64,000 bases of DNA. It comes from Rebecca billardiae RCC1528. Taxonomy: Eukaryota; Haptophyta. A program made the position numbers and the translations under genes. The notes below the pieces were generated by a model. It was not told where the DNA came from and did not search any database. It was given only the letters and a program-made list of their open reading frames with translations. The stretch covers positions 682,001 through 746,000 of the forward strand of contig OZ251252.1 of assembly GCA_965240325.2 (NCBI GenBank), written 5' to 3'. Shown here one piece after another: positions 7,581-18,843 of this stretch; within the stretch, counting starts at the first letter, position 1, and each line of letters begins with the position of its first letter.

Positions 7581-10079
7581 GTGTTCAACGCCGGACGGCT
7601 CGTCCGCTACATGCTGGTGCTCGTCGACAAGGGCTCTCGCTTCAAGTGGGTCTACTTCATGTCCCGCAAGAGCGAAGCTGCCCACATCCTACGTGCTCAC
7701 TTCACTAAACACGGTGCTCCTTCCTCCATCCTGTCGGACAACGCTCTCGAGTTGACGTCTACTTCTATGAACGCGATCAAGCGCGAGTTCAACATCGTCC
7801 AATGGACTACGTGCGTCAACACGTCCGAGCAGAATCCGGCGGAGCGAGCTATCCGAGCTATCCTCGAGAAGTCGTCCACGATCGCTGCTAACACGAACAT
7901 CGACCCTACCTTCGGCTGGACCGCGCTCGCCTGGATCGCCGCTAACATGCTCAACGTCGCGCCGCAGCTTGACCGCGAGGGCGCGCCGTCGGCGTACGAG
8001 CAGCGTTTTGGCCAGCCATGGAGCTTCACTATGGACCGCGTGCCCGGTGCTCGAGCATTCGTACACGTACGGCACGCATCTAAGTTCTCCTTGCACGCTA
8101 TCCCCTGCCTCTACCTCGGGCGCGCCGAGGGCTCGATGCTGAAGACCGGCTTCGTCGTCCTTCTCGTCGAGACCGGCAAGCTCGTGGTCTCGCGCAGCGT
8201 CTACGTGCAGGAGAACACCTTCCCAGTCTTCCACAGCTCCGTCTACAAGTCCCAGCAGGACGACCTCCTCATCCACGTCGATGTCGACGAATCTACTACT
8301 CCGGCATCTCGAGTGGACGGCGCAGCACCGCCGGTCCCTCCGCCGCCAGCTGCCGAGCCATCGCCGCAGGCGCCCGATCCAGCGGACGCATCCAACGCCG
8401 ACGGTGACGACGACGCCCGCAGCATACCAACTCCTACTCGGAGCGGCGCCCGTGACGAAGCCGCCCGACCTCTACTCGCTCGTCCTCTACCTGCTCCACC
8501 TGCCCTCGACGCTATCCCCGAGCACGACGAGCCCCCGGCCGCGCAGACCGCCGATCCGCCGGCGACGCGCGCACTACCAGCTCTACGCTTCATCCCATCT
8601 AAACCGTTGACGGACGGGCTTCCCTCTGCCAACACTCGCTCGGCCAGACGCCGCGCTGCTAACACGGACGACCACCACCCTTCTTCATCTATTGCTGCTG
8701 CCGCTCCCGCTGCTGATGCTGCCACCGCCGCTGCTGCTCCGACTCGCCTGATCACCGCGTCGGACTACTTTGGCGTCACGGCGGCGGCTGCCGCGGCCGA
8801 CGGCGCAGTGGGTACGATGACTCACTCGATTCCTACCCCGAAGAACTACAAGGAGGCCATGTCTTCCCCGTGGTGGTCCCAGTGGAAGGTGTCGATCCGT
8901 GACGAGTTCTCTAACCTCAAGGATCTCGGCGTCTTCGAGGAGACGTCGACGATCGACCCGGATGAGATCATCCTGACCGGCATGTGGGCGTTCAAGGTGA
9001 AGAACGACGGCCGGCTCCGCGCGCGCCTGGCGGCGCGCGGCTTTGCGGCGGGGAGGATGCCGATCTCGGAGGTGTTCTCGCCCACTATCAACACGTCGTC
9101 GCTTCTAATACTACTTGCTCTCGCGTCCATCTACAAGGCGCGTCTCGGCAGCTTCGACGTGGTCTCGGCCTTCATGCACGGCAAGATGGAGGGACGGCGC
9201 AACCGCTACGTGATGCGCCTTCCTCCCGGCTACGTCCCCTCTAAGCCCGGCGTCCGCTACCTCCGCATCGTTGGCTCTATCAACGGCCTGAAGGAGGCCA
9301 GCCAGGTGTGGGACGAGCACTTACGCGGGATCCTGACCTCGATCGGCTTCCGCCCTACTCGCTGCGACCCGGCCCTCTACGTGCGCGCGTTCCCGGACGG
9401 CTCATTCATCATCGTGCCGGTCCACGTGGACGACGGCCTGGTCATCTACACCACCACGGACGACTGTTTCGACAAGTTCAAGCACGAGCTCTCGGCCAAG
9501 TTGAACGAGCGCATCAAGTGGGGCGCTGCCGACGAGTACCTGTCCATGGACCTCGAGCAGTCGAACGACCGTTCATCTATCACCGTCTCTATGTCCTCGT
9601 ACATCAACTCGGTGCTACCCGACTACGACCCCGACTGCAACCTGCGCGTCCGAGATACTCCTGCTTCAGCGGACATCCTGAACCGCACTAACTCGGACAC
9701 GTCACGTCTTCTCGACGCTAAGGAGAAGTCGCTCTACTTCTCCGCCGTCGGCACCCTCAACTACATCCGCAAGGTCCGCTGTGACATCGAATTCCCGGTC
9801 ACTCTATTGGCGTCCAAGCTCCAGGCGCCGACTAAGTACAACTGGTCATGCGTACTACACGTATTTGGATACCTCAAGGGCACGATCTCGCTCGGCCGCT
9901 GCTTCAACGGCGACCCCGTGCTCCGTGGTATGTCCGACGCCGACTTCGGCAACACGCCCGACGGTCGCAGCTACTCCGGCATCCTTGTCATGCTTGGCGG
10001 GTCGGCCATCGTCGCGCGCACGCGCAAGCAGACGACGGTCACTACGTCCACCGCCGACTCGGAGTTGCTCTCTCTCTAA
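7581..10079 (+). CDS. pol: Pol part 2: integrase core, reverse transcriptase, RNase H start
   Basis: This 832-codon frame holds the remaining integrase catalytic residues (Asp in ILSDNALELTS, Glu in SEQNPAERAI). A Pro/Ala-rich linker follows (about residues 235-400), then the copia-type reverse transcriptase (GSFDVVSAFMHG and the active-site VHVDDGLV), then the first half of RNase H (GMSDADFGNTPDGRSYSG, TTSTADSELLSL). It ends at a TAA inside a CTCTCTCTC tract; the remainder of RNase H continues in another frame. Confidence 0.9.
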   Translation: MFNAGRLVRYMLVLVDKGSRFKWVYFMSRKSEAAHILRAHFTKHGAPSSILSDNALELTSTSMNAIKREFNIVQWTTCVNTSEQNPAERAIRAILEKSSTIAANTNIDPTFGWTALAWIAANMLNVAPQLDREGAPSAYEQRFGQPWSFTMDRVPGARAFVHVRHASKFSLHAIPCLYLGRAEGSMLKTGFVVLLVETGKLVVSRSVYVQENTFPVFHSSVYKSQQDDLLIHVDVDESTTPASRVDGAAPPVPPPPAAEPSPQAPDPADASNADGDDDARSIPTPTRSGARDEAARPLLARPLPAPPALDAIPEHDEPPAAQTADPPATRALPALRFIPSKPLTDGLPSANTRSARRRAANTDDHHPSSSIAAAAPAADAATAAAAPTRLITASDYFGVTAAAAAADGAVGTMTHSIPTPKNYKEAMSSPWWSQWKVSIRDEFSNLKDLGVFEETSTIDPDEIILTGMWAFKVKNDGRLRARLAARGFAAGRMPISEVFSPTINTSSLLILLALASIYKARLGSFDVVSAFMHGKMEGRRNRYVMRLPPGYVPSKPGVRYLRIVGSINGLKEASQVWDEHLRGILTSIGFRPTRCDPALYVRAFPDGSFIIVPVHVDDGLVIYTTTDDCFDKFKHELSAKLNERIKWGAADEYLSMDLEQSNDRSSITVSMSSYINSVLPDYDPDCNLRVRDTPASADILNRTNSDTSRLLDAKEKSLYFSAVGTLNYIRKVRCDIEFPVTLLASKLQAPTKYNWSCVLHVFGYLKGTISLGRCFNGDPVLRGMSDADFGNTPDGRSYSGILVMLGGSAIVARTRKQTTVTTSTADSELLSL

Positions 10080-10426
10080 GCTCGCTGGTGCGATCGATTG
10101 ACGAGACGCTGCACACGCTGATGGATCTCTCGATCCCCATCTCGCTGCCGATCGACCTCTACTGCGACAACTCCGCGACCGTGCTGGCGGCGACTACGCT
10201 ATCATCCCGTAAGAGCCGCCACCTCTCTAACCAGGCGTCCTACGTCCGCGAGCATGTGCTGCAGAAGGCAACGATGAGGGTCACCCTCATCGGCACCAAG
10301 ACGAACCCCGCGGACTTCTTCACCAAGGCGCTGCCGCGTGATCTATTCCTTCGCTTCCGATCTGTCATCATGGAGGGCGCGCGCTTTGAGCCGCGACTAC
10401 TTGGCCCGCTCATGACCCGCAAGTAA
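10080..10426 (+). pseudogene. pol: Pol part 3: RNase H C-terminal half, out of frame
   Basis: The reading frame two bases over from part 2 carries the second half of a copia RNase H: SIDETLHTLMDL, the LYCDNSATV motif with a catalytic Asp, the conserved KSRHLSNQASYVREHV region and NPADFFTKALP. It ends at 10426. The junction lies in a CT dinucleotide run at about 10068-10078, so a gain of one CT unit would account for the frame change. This may be a real mutation or a sequencing/assembly error in a short tandem repeat. Confidence 0.8.
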
Positions 10427-10835
10427 GGACTACTACTGTACTACCTCACGCGCTTTGGCAGCTGCCTCTATGCACCGCATCTGGAGGGCGAGAACTGCTG
10501 CCTATTGGGACGGTGGATGCACTCGTTCTGGAACGGGCAAGGACTTCGCTGTTCGGGGAGCCTCAAAGCATGATGGGCAAGTGTTTCGTTCGAGAGGCGT
10601 TCACGAGCATTGGCTGTCATCCCGTATACTCGCTCACGCGCTAGTCTTTGACGTCAACCAGAAGTTTTGGCATACTACGTGCCGATCTCCCTCGCGGTGA
10701 ACACTACACCTCTACCTCACCCGCTCTATTCGACCCTCTACCTCCGCAGCTACATATGGGACATGTGAATCCGCGTCTATTGGGTACCCCGCTATGGCTA
10801 TCATTGTGAGCTCTATTTCACACCCGGCTTCACAT

Positions 10836-10844
10836 GGGGGGGAG
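10836..10844 (+). promoter_or_regulatory. Polypurine tract
   Basis: A GGGGGGGAG run directly abuts the 3' LTR. This is the expected position and composition of the polypurine tract that primes plus-strand DNA synthesis. Confidence 0.8.
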
Positions 10845-11346
10845 TGTTGTGGTTTATCATTTTCTATTTTCCGACCAGTCTATTCCCTTTTCTCCATCAT
10901 TTCTGACCTGGGAAAATGGCTGCACCTATACTTTTCCGACCAGCCTATTGGCCACTTCGCGTCGTTTCTCGACAGACGTTCTTCTCAACAGCGATTGGCT
11001 AAACCACCCTAAGCAGATTGGAACAATCCAGCTCACTGACCAGGCGACCTTTCCCGACAGATCAGTACTGCCCTGCTGAGTCGCTCTGAGTCATCTCGAG
11101 TCATCTAGCTTCGCGTCTAGACCCTCGCTCCGAGCCGTGAGCTCCTCTTCCTCGCCGTCGGCGGACCTCGCCTAACCTCTAACCCCGATGTCCGCCGCTG
11201 CCTCGGCTCCTGCTCCTGAGCTCTCCTCGACGACTGCCGTCAACGCTGTTCCCCCGGCGCCTCTCGTCCCCATCGCTCCGCACCAGCCCGCGCCCGCAAC
11301 CGCGAGCGCGGGGCAGCATGGAGCGGTTGTGATGGGCATCCCAACA
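10845..11346 (+). repeat. 3' LTR
   Basis: This 502-bp repeat is the same length as the 5' LTR and differs from it at one position seen by eye (10913). It also contains a copy of the gag start, which runs into the flanking DNA and stops shortly after 11346. Confidence 0.95.
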
Positions 11347-11627
11347 GAATAAGAGACGCACACAGCTCAGGGCCTCAGGCAGAACCAGTCGGAGAGTTCG
11401 GACGACGACGTTTTGTGGACGACGTTGGGGCGAGGACGACGGGCGCTGGCGCGCCGCGAGGCGGCCGCAGCCCTCATCCAGGCCTCGCAGGCGGACGGCT
11501 GGATGAATTTTCCGATGACGAATCCGACGGCGCTACCATCGGCGACGGCTTCAAGGGCGGTGACAGTTGGCGGGCGTCAATCGCGCCTGCCTGAGCTGTG
11601 TGCGTCTCTTATTCTTAGTGAACTGTA

Positions 11628-12797
<1,170 letters not shown>

Positions 12798-12824
12798 GAT
12801 ATATGTAGCAGTAGTAGCAGCATA

Positions 12825-13838
12825 CTAAGACTGTGAGCCGTGGCACTGTCTCGCACTCGCAGCAGCGGCCTGCGCCTCCTCGTCGCCCCGCCGCCGGCGG
12901 CCCGCGGACGCCGCCACGCCCGCCGCCGGCGAGAGTGACTTGCTATCCCGCTGCTGCTTTCCCCGTGTCGTCTTGCGCTTCGCAGCAGGGCCCGGCCCTT
13001 TGACCAATGGCCCATGCGGCGTGCTCCCTGCGCTCGTGTTTGCAAAGTTCCGGTGCGGGAAGGCATGCGCGCACGCGCACTCTGGATCCTGCCTCCCGGG
13101 CACGCCCAGGAACTCGCAAATGGCAGCCGAGGCATTCCACGGGTCAGTGGCTGCGAGGTCGACTTCAAATAAACGGCCAGTGCCTGCCAGCAGCCGCCGC
13201 ACCGCCGAGTTGTGCCTGCGCAGCACGCTGACCGCACGCTCGAACTCGAGTGGCCCCCCCAGCAGCCTCTCATAGGCGCCGCGCTTCCCGGGCCAGACGA
13301 CCGTCACCCAGTTGGTCACGCTCGCGTACCACGCGTCCTCGGCGCGCGTGGTGAGGATGAAGCGCGTGCTCGGCAGCGCCTCGTTCATCGCGCGCACGGC
13401 TTCGATCTGGCAGCAGAAGGGCGAGTCCTCGTACGCATGGCACGCGCTCGACGCTCGCAGCAAGCTTGTCCAATTGTACCCGCTCGTCGTGTTGGCGAAG
13501 AGCCGCTCGATGTCGCGGCGAGGGACGCCCTTCATCTTGGGGCCGAAGCCGATCGATGTGAGGAATTTGCCCAGCGATGTGGTCCCGGTCTTCTTGAAGC
13601 CTACGCCGACCACCTTGAAGGGAGGCTCCGCCAGCTCTGCCGGGCGCGGCGCGCACACGTACCGCGAGAGCTCGGGGTCTGCCAGGTCGGAGGGCGGCGG
13701 CGGCGTCGTCCCGACGGCAGCCGGAGCTAAAGCGGCGGCTGCTGGGACCGGTCGTGATGATGGCAGCGCTGCCGAGAAGAACAACGCCGCAGCGGCAGCG
13801 AGAGGTGCCGGTCGAGCGGCTCGGCGCACGTCTGCCAT
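12825..13838 (-). CDS. Secretory-pathway sulfotransferase (Sulfotransfer_4-like)
   Basis: Predicted PAPS-dependent sulfotransferase of 337 residues, starting at the ATG at 13838, which begins a signal or anchor sequence (APLAAAAALFFSAAL). Visible family motifs are the 5'-phosphosulfate loop VVGVGFKKTGTTSLGKFL (about residues 77-94), the 3'-phosphate-binding segment PSTRFILTTRAEDAWYASV (about 160-180), and WPGKRGAYERLLGG. These resemble the Sulfotransfer_4 group rather than heparan sulfotransferases. The substrate is unknown; a Golgi role sulfating a glycan is inferred. The C-terminal 70 residues are basic and low-complexity. It diverges from the gene at 14040, with about 200 bp between the start codons. 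Confidence 0.8.
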   Translation of the reverse strand: MADVRRAARPAPLAAAAALFFSAALPSSRPVPAAAALAPAAVGTTPPPPSDLADPELSRYVCAPRPAELAEPPFKVVGVGFKKTGTTSLGKFLTSIGFGPKMKGVPRRDIERLFANTTSGYNWTSLLRASSACHAYEDSPFCCQIEAVRAMNEALPSTRFILTTRAEDAWYASVTNWVTVVWPGKRGAYERLLGGPLEFERAVSVLRRHNSAVRRLLAGTGRLFEVDLAATDPWNASAAICEFLGVPGRQDPECACAHAFPHRNFANTSAGSTPHGPLVKGPGPAAKRKTTRGKQQRDSKSLSPAAGVAASAGRRRRGDEEAQAAAASARQCHGSQS

Positions 13839-14039
13839 TGTGCCGACGCGATGCTGAGTTGCGACTTGCAATTCTGCAAAGCGTCATCTGAAAAAGCCCT
13901 GCTGCAAAGCGGTACGGTACCGGTGCGGTATTGTACGAGTATTACTTGGAGGGCATACATGATACACTTTCCACTTTACTACTACGGTAAGATAATAAGA
14001 GACGCACACAGCTCAGGCAGGGAGACAGTATCATCAGTG
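13839..14039. promoter_or_regulatory. Divergent intergenic region with CAGTTTACT-family fragment
   Basis: This is the 201-bp gap between the oppositely oriented sulfotransferase and secreted-protein genes, presumably holding both promoters. It contains a partial copy of the CAGTTTACT-family repeat (13993-14020, from AATAAGAGACGCACACAGC to CAGGCAG) only 20 bp before the plus-strand ATG, and a GGTACGGTACCGGTGCGGTA stretch near 13910. Confidence 0.5.
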
Positions 14040-16211
14040 ATGGCTGGCGGCACAGCGCGCCTGCTCGGCGCCGTCTTGCTCGCCGCGCTGGGCGTGTACG
14101 CCGGCGGAAAGGGGCCCGCGGGGATGTGGGTCGTCGACGAGCGCTTCGTCGTCGTCGCCGACAAGTTTACCGAAGCGCTGCTTCTCATCGAGATGCCCGC
14201 GGGTGCTGTGCGCGCAGGCATCCCGATCTCGGCGGGACACGGCTCGCCGTCGGATGATGAGCCCAGGGCGGGCGCTCTCGTCGGGGTGGCGAGCTGCAGG
14301 GAGTGCCCGTTCATCTACGCGACCTCGCTGCACGCGCTCCACAGAGTCGAGATCGGCCGGCCCCTCGCGCGCATCTGCGCCGACCGTGCGTTCGAAGAGC
14401 TGCGGAGCGCGCGGCTGATCAGCATGGCCGCCGTGCTCAGGGGCGACGGTGGAGGGGACGAGGGCTCGCGCGAGAAGACGGCGGGCTGCCCCTACTTCAA
14501 GGCGATTCACCTCTCGCAGCCCGACGCCAAGCTCGCGCTGGTCGCCGACCCTGGGCGCGGCGTTCTAACCTTCGACGCGTGGCCGCGGACGCGCGCGGGC
14601 GCGACGGCTGGCAGGGACGTGGCATGGCGCCTCGAGCTGTGGACGCTCGTGCCGAGCTCAGCGCTCGGGCGTCAGCCGGTGGCGTCGGTCAAGCTGTTCC
14701 CGCCCGTGGCGACCGAGGACGGCGCCATGGCCTTGGCGCGGCTTCTCGTGACCACGAAGAGTGAAGTCTGGCAGTTCACAGTCCGCGGGAGCGCCACAAC
14801 CGTCGGCGCCGCGGCTGTTGTCGGCACGGGCGCGGCGCTCGGTGTGTCACGAGCGTGCGGCAAAGGGCGTAGCTCGCGCTTTGGCTGGCGAGACGCGACG
14901 TGGGAGGATGCGGCGGGCGGCGGGCCACGCCTCCTCGCCGTCGGCAAGCTGCGCACATCAAAGGCGGGGGGGCCGTCCGAGACGCACGCCGAGGCGACGC
15001 GCAACCGTGCCGACTCCCAGGCTGACTCCCGGGCTGACTCACTGGGGGCTGACTCCCGAAGGAATGGGCGGCCGTCCCAGACCCAGACGGACGAAGATGA
15101 CGCGACCAACGAGACCGACGGCGAGTTGACCAACGGCATGGCGGTCTTCGAGCTGTGGACCAGCTCGGCTGCGTCCACCGCCGCCGACGGACGCCCGGGT
15201 GCTGCGTGGGAGAATAATAAAAATAACGGCTCTGCTTCGGCACCGAGCGTCGCGACGCGGTGCGTACCGCTTGCCGGCCGCGCGGGCGGACCCATCGACT
15301 GGCGCGACGGCGCTGGGCCGAGTGCGCGCTTCTCGCGGCCGCACGGCCTCGCCCTCTCGGCGCGCGCCGACGCGCTGCTCCTCACGGACATCGACAGCCG
15401 CGTGCTGCGCGCCGTCGACCTCGGCGTCGCGACGCCGGCACGCCGAGGGCATGTCTGGACGATCGCCTACGCCGACGACGGGCCGACGAGCAGATGGCTG
15501 TTCGACGCGCTGCACGGCAACTCAAGCGCAGCCGCGCCGCTCAGCCGGGAGCGCGTGGTGGTGGCGGCGGCACGCACCGAGCGTGCCGACGAGAGCACGG
15601 CCGCCGCCACAGCGCGCGGCGCTGCGCAGCGGTGCGCGGAGGCGGGTGCCAATCTCTGCAGCCTGCGCGCACTCCGAGCGGACGCGGCCGAGGTCGCGGC
15701 CCACGCGGCGCGCTCGGGGCTCCGCTCTGCGAGCGTGTGGCTGTCGCAGCTGTGCCGATCGTGCTGGCTCAAGCGCGCCGGCGCGGAGTGCGCGCCGCCG
15801 ACGCCCGCGGGGTCGGAGGGGGGCGCCGTCCGCGCGGCCGACGGCGGGCAGCGCGCGCTCGCCTCTGGACCTGCGTCGGCCGATCGCGCGCGCACATCGG
15901 ACCGGGTCGGCGCGTGGGGCAGCTTGCACATGCTGGCAGTGGTTGGGGCCACCGCCACCGCCGGTGCTGCCACTGCCAGCAACGACTCGTCGGTAACATC
16001 GCCACGCCTACAGCTGTGGTGCGTCCCTGGCCTCAGCGAGGCGGACACGCCTCAGGCGGATTCTATCGGCCGCGGCCGGCTGTCTGGCCGTGCAGGCCGG
16101 CTCGGCACGGTGTGCTGCGACCAAGGCGGACCCGAACGCCCCCCAAGCGCCGTGGTCGTGGCGGCAGCCCAGGGCCATCCAGCGGCCCGCCTGACAGACT
16201 CGTCAGTCTAG
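14040..16211 (+). CDS. Secreted NHL/propeller-like protein, function unknown
   Basis: This is a 723-residue single-exon frame. The ATG at 14040 is chosen because it begins a clear signal peptide (ARLLGAVLLAALGVYAGG); the frame is open 63 codons further upstream. A segment near residue 430, RFSRPHGLALSARADALLLTDIDSRVLRAVDL, resembles an NHL beta-propeller blade, and an earlier one (KAIHLSQPDAKLALVADPGRG) may be another. A low-complexity Asp/Ser/Arg/Thr linker lies around residues 320-365, with imperfect ADSRADS repeats. Cysteine pairs in the last third suggest an extracellular protein. I do not recognise a named family. Confidence 0.6.
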   Translation: MAGGTARLLGAVLLAALGVYAGGKGPAGMWVVDERFVVVADKFTEALLLIEMPAGAVRAGIPISAGHGSPSDDEPRAGALVGVASCRECPFIYATSLHALHRVEIGRPLARICADRAFEELRSARLISMAAVLRGDGGGDEGSREKTAGCPYFKAIHLSQPDAKLALVADPGRGVLTFDAWPRTRAGATAGRDVAWRLELWTLVPSSALGRQPVASVKLFPPVATEDGAMALARLLVTTKSEVWQFTVRGSATTVGAAAVVGTGAALGVSRACGKGRSSRFGWRDATWEDAAGGGPRLLAVGKLRTSKAGGPSETHAEATRNRADSQADSRADSLGADSRRNGRPSQTQTDEDDATNETDGELTNGMAVFELWTSSAASTAADGRPGAAWENNKNNGSASAPSVATRCVPLAGRAGGPIDWRDGAGPSARFSRPHGLALSARADALLLTDIDSRVLRAVDLGVATPARRGHVWTIAYADDGPTSRWLFDALHGNSSAAAPLSRERVVVAAARTERADESTAAATARGAAQRCAEAGANLCSLRALRADAAEVAAHAARSGLRSASVWLSQLCRSCWLKRAGAECAPPTPAGSEGGAVRAADGGQRALASGPASADRARTSDRVGAWGSLHMLAVVGATATAGAATASNDSSVTSPRLQLWCVPGLSEADTPQADSIGRGRLSGRAGRLGTVCCDQGGPERPPSAVVVAAAQGHPAARLTDSSV

Positions 16212-17259
16212 CCGAGGTCCGACCGGGCCGCCTACCGAGTCCGAGTGGCTGGAAGTTACCGGGTACGTGCGGCCACTCCGCTCGGACCCGCGGCGGCCGC
16301 GGCCGACTTCCGGGCCCGCGCGGGCCGTCGGTGCCCCCCGTAGTACGGCGGACTCGGGCCGCCGCAACTACTTATGATGACTATACTGCTATACTACTAC
16401 TGCTAGCGGGGCCGCGGGTTCGTTATCAGTCAGGCATGCTGGCGGAGTCGGGCCCGCCGCCACTCCGCCGCTCGCGGCTCGCCGGCGGCTGGCGGCACGG
16501 CGGCGTGATGACGGCGGCGACGACGCCGGCAGATTGATGATTGACGAGATTCAGATTAGCCGCCGCGCGGCCGCGAGCGGCGCGCGCGGGCCTCGCGAGC
16601 GCCTTAATTCGGAGTGGCCGCGGGTAAGCCGCCTGACCCTGCGGTACTGGTAGTCAGTGGCCGATGACTTCGTCGATCGATAATCCGAGACGGGCGGTGA
16701 GTGGTCCGCGGAGTGTCAGTGACGCGGGCTTCGTAAGGCGCGGTTCGTTCGGCACGATATAGCTAAGTACCGTAATAATAATTACCGGTATATATATATC
16801 CGGATGCCGTCAGCGCCGCCGCCGGCCCTACCTACGCGGCGCCGCTGACTGCTGAGTAACTCCGAGCCTCGCGCTCAGCACCTGCGCCGTAGTCCGGATC
16901 CGACAGGTGCCGCGGGTCGGACCCACTCTCTTCGGACCGACTTCGTCAGTACACGCCCGGGATGATGCGCTGTGCCTGTAGTCGGAGAGTAGTTCCCGGC
17001 GGCCCGCACCCCGGCGAGCGGCGCCGCAGCTCGGCCGTGCTAAGGCGGTGCCCGAGGCCGCGCGGGCAGCCGCGCGCGCGGCTCCGCTGAACCTGAGTCG
17101 GAGAGTCATAGGACTCAGGCGCCAGTGAGACTACGAGTGAGTAAATATATATATATAGTGCCAGACGGTTGCCCCGGCGCAGCCCGCTGCGCCCAGCCGC
17201 CGGCCGCCAGTCTAAGCCGGCGCGGCGGGGCATGCACCTGCTTAATGCTATATATATAT
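16212..17259. other. GC-rich intergenic DNA
   Basis: No gene is recognised. The stretch has several Arg-rich frames open on both strands, a short AT patch near 16755-16800 and TATATA tracts near 17140 and 17250. It may include the 3' untranslated region of the secreted-protein gene. Confidence 0.4.
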
Positions 17260-17571
17260 ATGATGGGGCGGGACACGTGGCGCGCGCGCCTCAGCGCGCC
17301 CTCGCGCCCCGCCGCCGAGCGCGCGCTGCTCGGCACCATGCGGCGCGAGCTGGGCATGCGCTGCCTGCGTGGCCAGGCCAAGATGCTCATCGCCCGCGCG
17401 CGCATGGCGCACGTGCGCCCAGGGGCACGCGCCCGGGGGGGCGCTGCGTACGACGACTACTTCGAGACGACGGCTGACGACGCGTGGCACCGCGACCACC
17501 GCCGTGACCGCGGTGGCGCGCGCGCGTCGACGCCAGACGGTGCGTCGAGCTTCCGCTCGGCGATGGAGTGA
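17260..17571 (+). CDS. Possible small protein, unrecognised
   Basis: This 103-codon frame starts ATGATG just after a TATATATA tract. The product begins MMGRDTWRARLSAPSRPAAE, has a helical basic middle and an acidic-aromatic patch (AAYDDYFETTADDAWHRDHR), and ends SSFRSAME. The composition is more protein-like than neighbouring frames, but there is no homologue I can name. It could be a terminal exon. A 42-bp poly-G tract begins 14 bp after the stop. Confidence 0.3.
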   Translation: MMGRDTWRARLSAPSRPAAERALLGTMRRELGMRCLRGQAKMLIARARMAHVRPGARARGGAAYDDYFETTADDAWHRDHRRDRGGARASTPDGASSFRSAME

Positions 17572-17582
17572 TGGGCGACTAC

Positions 17583-17584
<2 letters not shown>

Positions 17585-17626
<42 letters not shown>
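17585..17626. repeat. Poly-G homopolymer, 42 bp
   Basis: Forty-two consecutive G residues follow the small ORF. Such a run can form G-quadruplexes and is prone to replication slippage and sequencing error, so its length should be treated as approximate. Confidence 0.95.
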
Positions 17627-17628
<2 letters not shown>

Positions 17629-17731
17629 GGCGAGGAGCGCTGATCCGCCTGGTGTTTGTCTCTGCTGCTCGATCTGCTGCTACTACAGCTTGCTGACTCT
17701 GACGCCTGCCCGTTCAGCTGATACCACGTCG

Positions 17732-18193
17732 TTATATATATAAGTAGAGGGGTCTGAGAGCCCCACTGGGGCGCGGGGTGCGTGGCCCAAAATCCAACTT
17801 CCTGTCGTCTTGAGATGAGGCTCTCAAACTTCGGGATGTCAATATTCGCCTGAAATGAGCTGGGGTCACGCTGACAAGTTTTGCGGAAAAATGTCACATA
17901 CTGGAGATATACGACCTCAATCTCGACGCGATCTCGGCAACATTAGTAGGGGAGATACACGATCTCCAAGGTGATCTCGCTATTTGCACCAGAATCGCAC
18001 CGTCTAGATCACATTTTGGCAGTCTGAAATTGGCACAGGCGGATTCTACACCCTGGAATTAAGCCTTAACGCCTACTAACTAGTTCGTCCAAGTAAATAT
18101 ACGACCCGTGTGATAGTTCATGCTATGAGATTTCGGGAGATTGTGGCACCCGAGAGTGTAACGGTCGGAGCTCTGACCCCACTAATATATAAG
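17732..18193. mobile_element. Low-GC element with imperfect inverted ends
   Basis: The left end (TTATATATATAAGTAGAGGGGTCTGAGAG) and the reverse complement of the right end (CTTATATATTAGTGGGGTCAGAGC) match imperfectly over about 28 bp. They enclose about 430 bp that is much lower in GC than the rest of the window and has no ORF of note. It looks like a non-autonomous DNA element from a different compositional background. Both ends lie in TATATA tracts. Confidence 0.5.

Positions 18194-18843
<650 letters not shown>

Larger units (their letters stand above)
4582..11346 (+). mobile_element. Full-length Ty1/copia LTR retrotransposon
   Basis: The element spans 6,765 bp: LTR, gag, protease, integrase, reverse transcriptase, RNase H, LTR. 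The order integrase before reverse transcriptase defines Ty1/copia. The LTRs begin TGTTG and end CAACA, and a 5-bp duplication GAATA flanks the element (4577-4581 and 11347-11351). The two 502-bp LTRs differ, as far as I can see, at one base (4650 T versus 10913 A), pointing to a very recent insertion. Despite this, pol is interrupted by a stop codon at 7569-7571 and a frame change near 10070. Confidence 0.95.
4562..11627. mobile_element. TA-flanked MITE interrupted by a retrotransposon
   Basis: The outer ends are inverted repeats of about 40 bp. The left end (TACAGTTTACTATAAGAATA) is cut at 4581 by the retrotransposon and resumes at 11347; the intact right end is at 11583-11627 in reverse orientation. 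Without the insertion the element is about 290 bp. Both ends read TA-CAGT, compatible with a TA target duplication and a Tc1/mariner-like origin (inference). The interior (11376-11582) has no recognisable gene. Confidence 0.75.
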
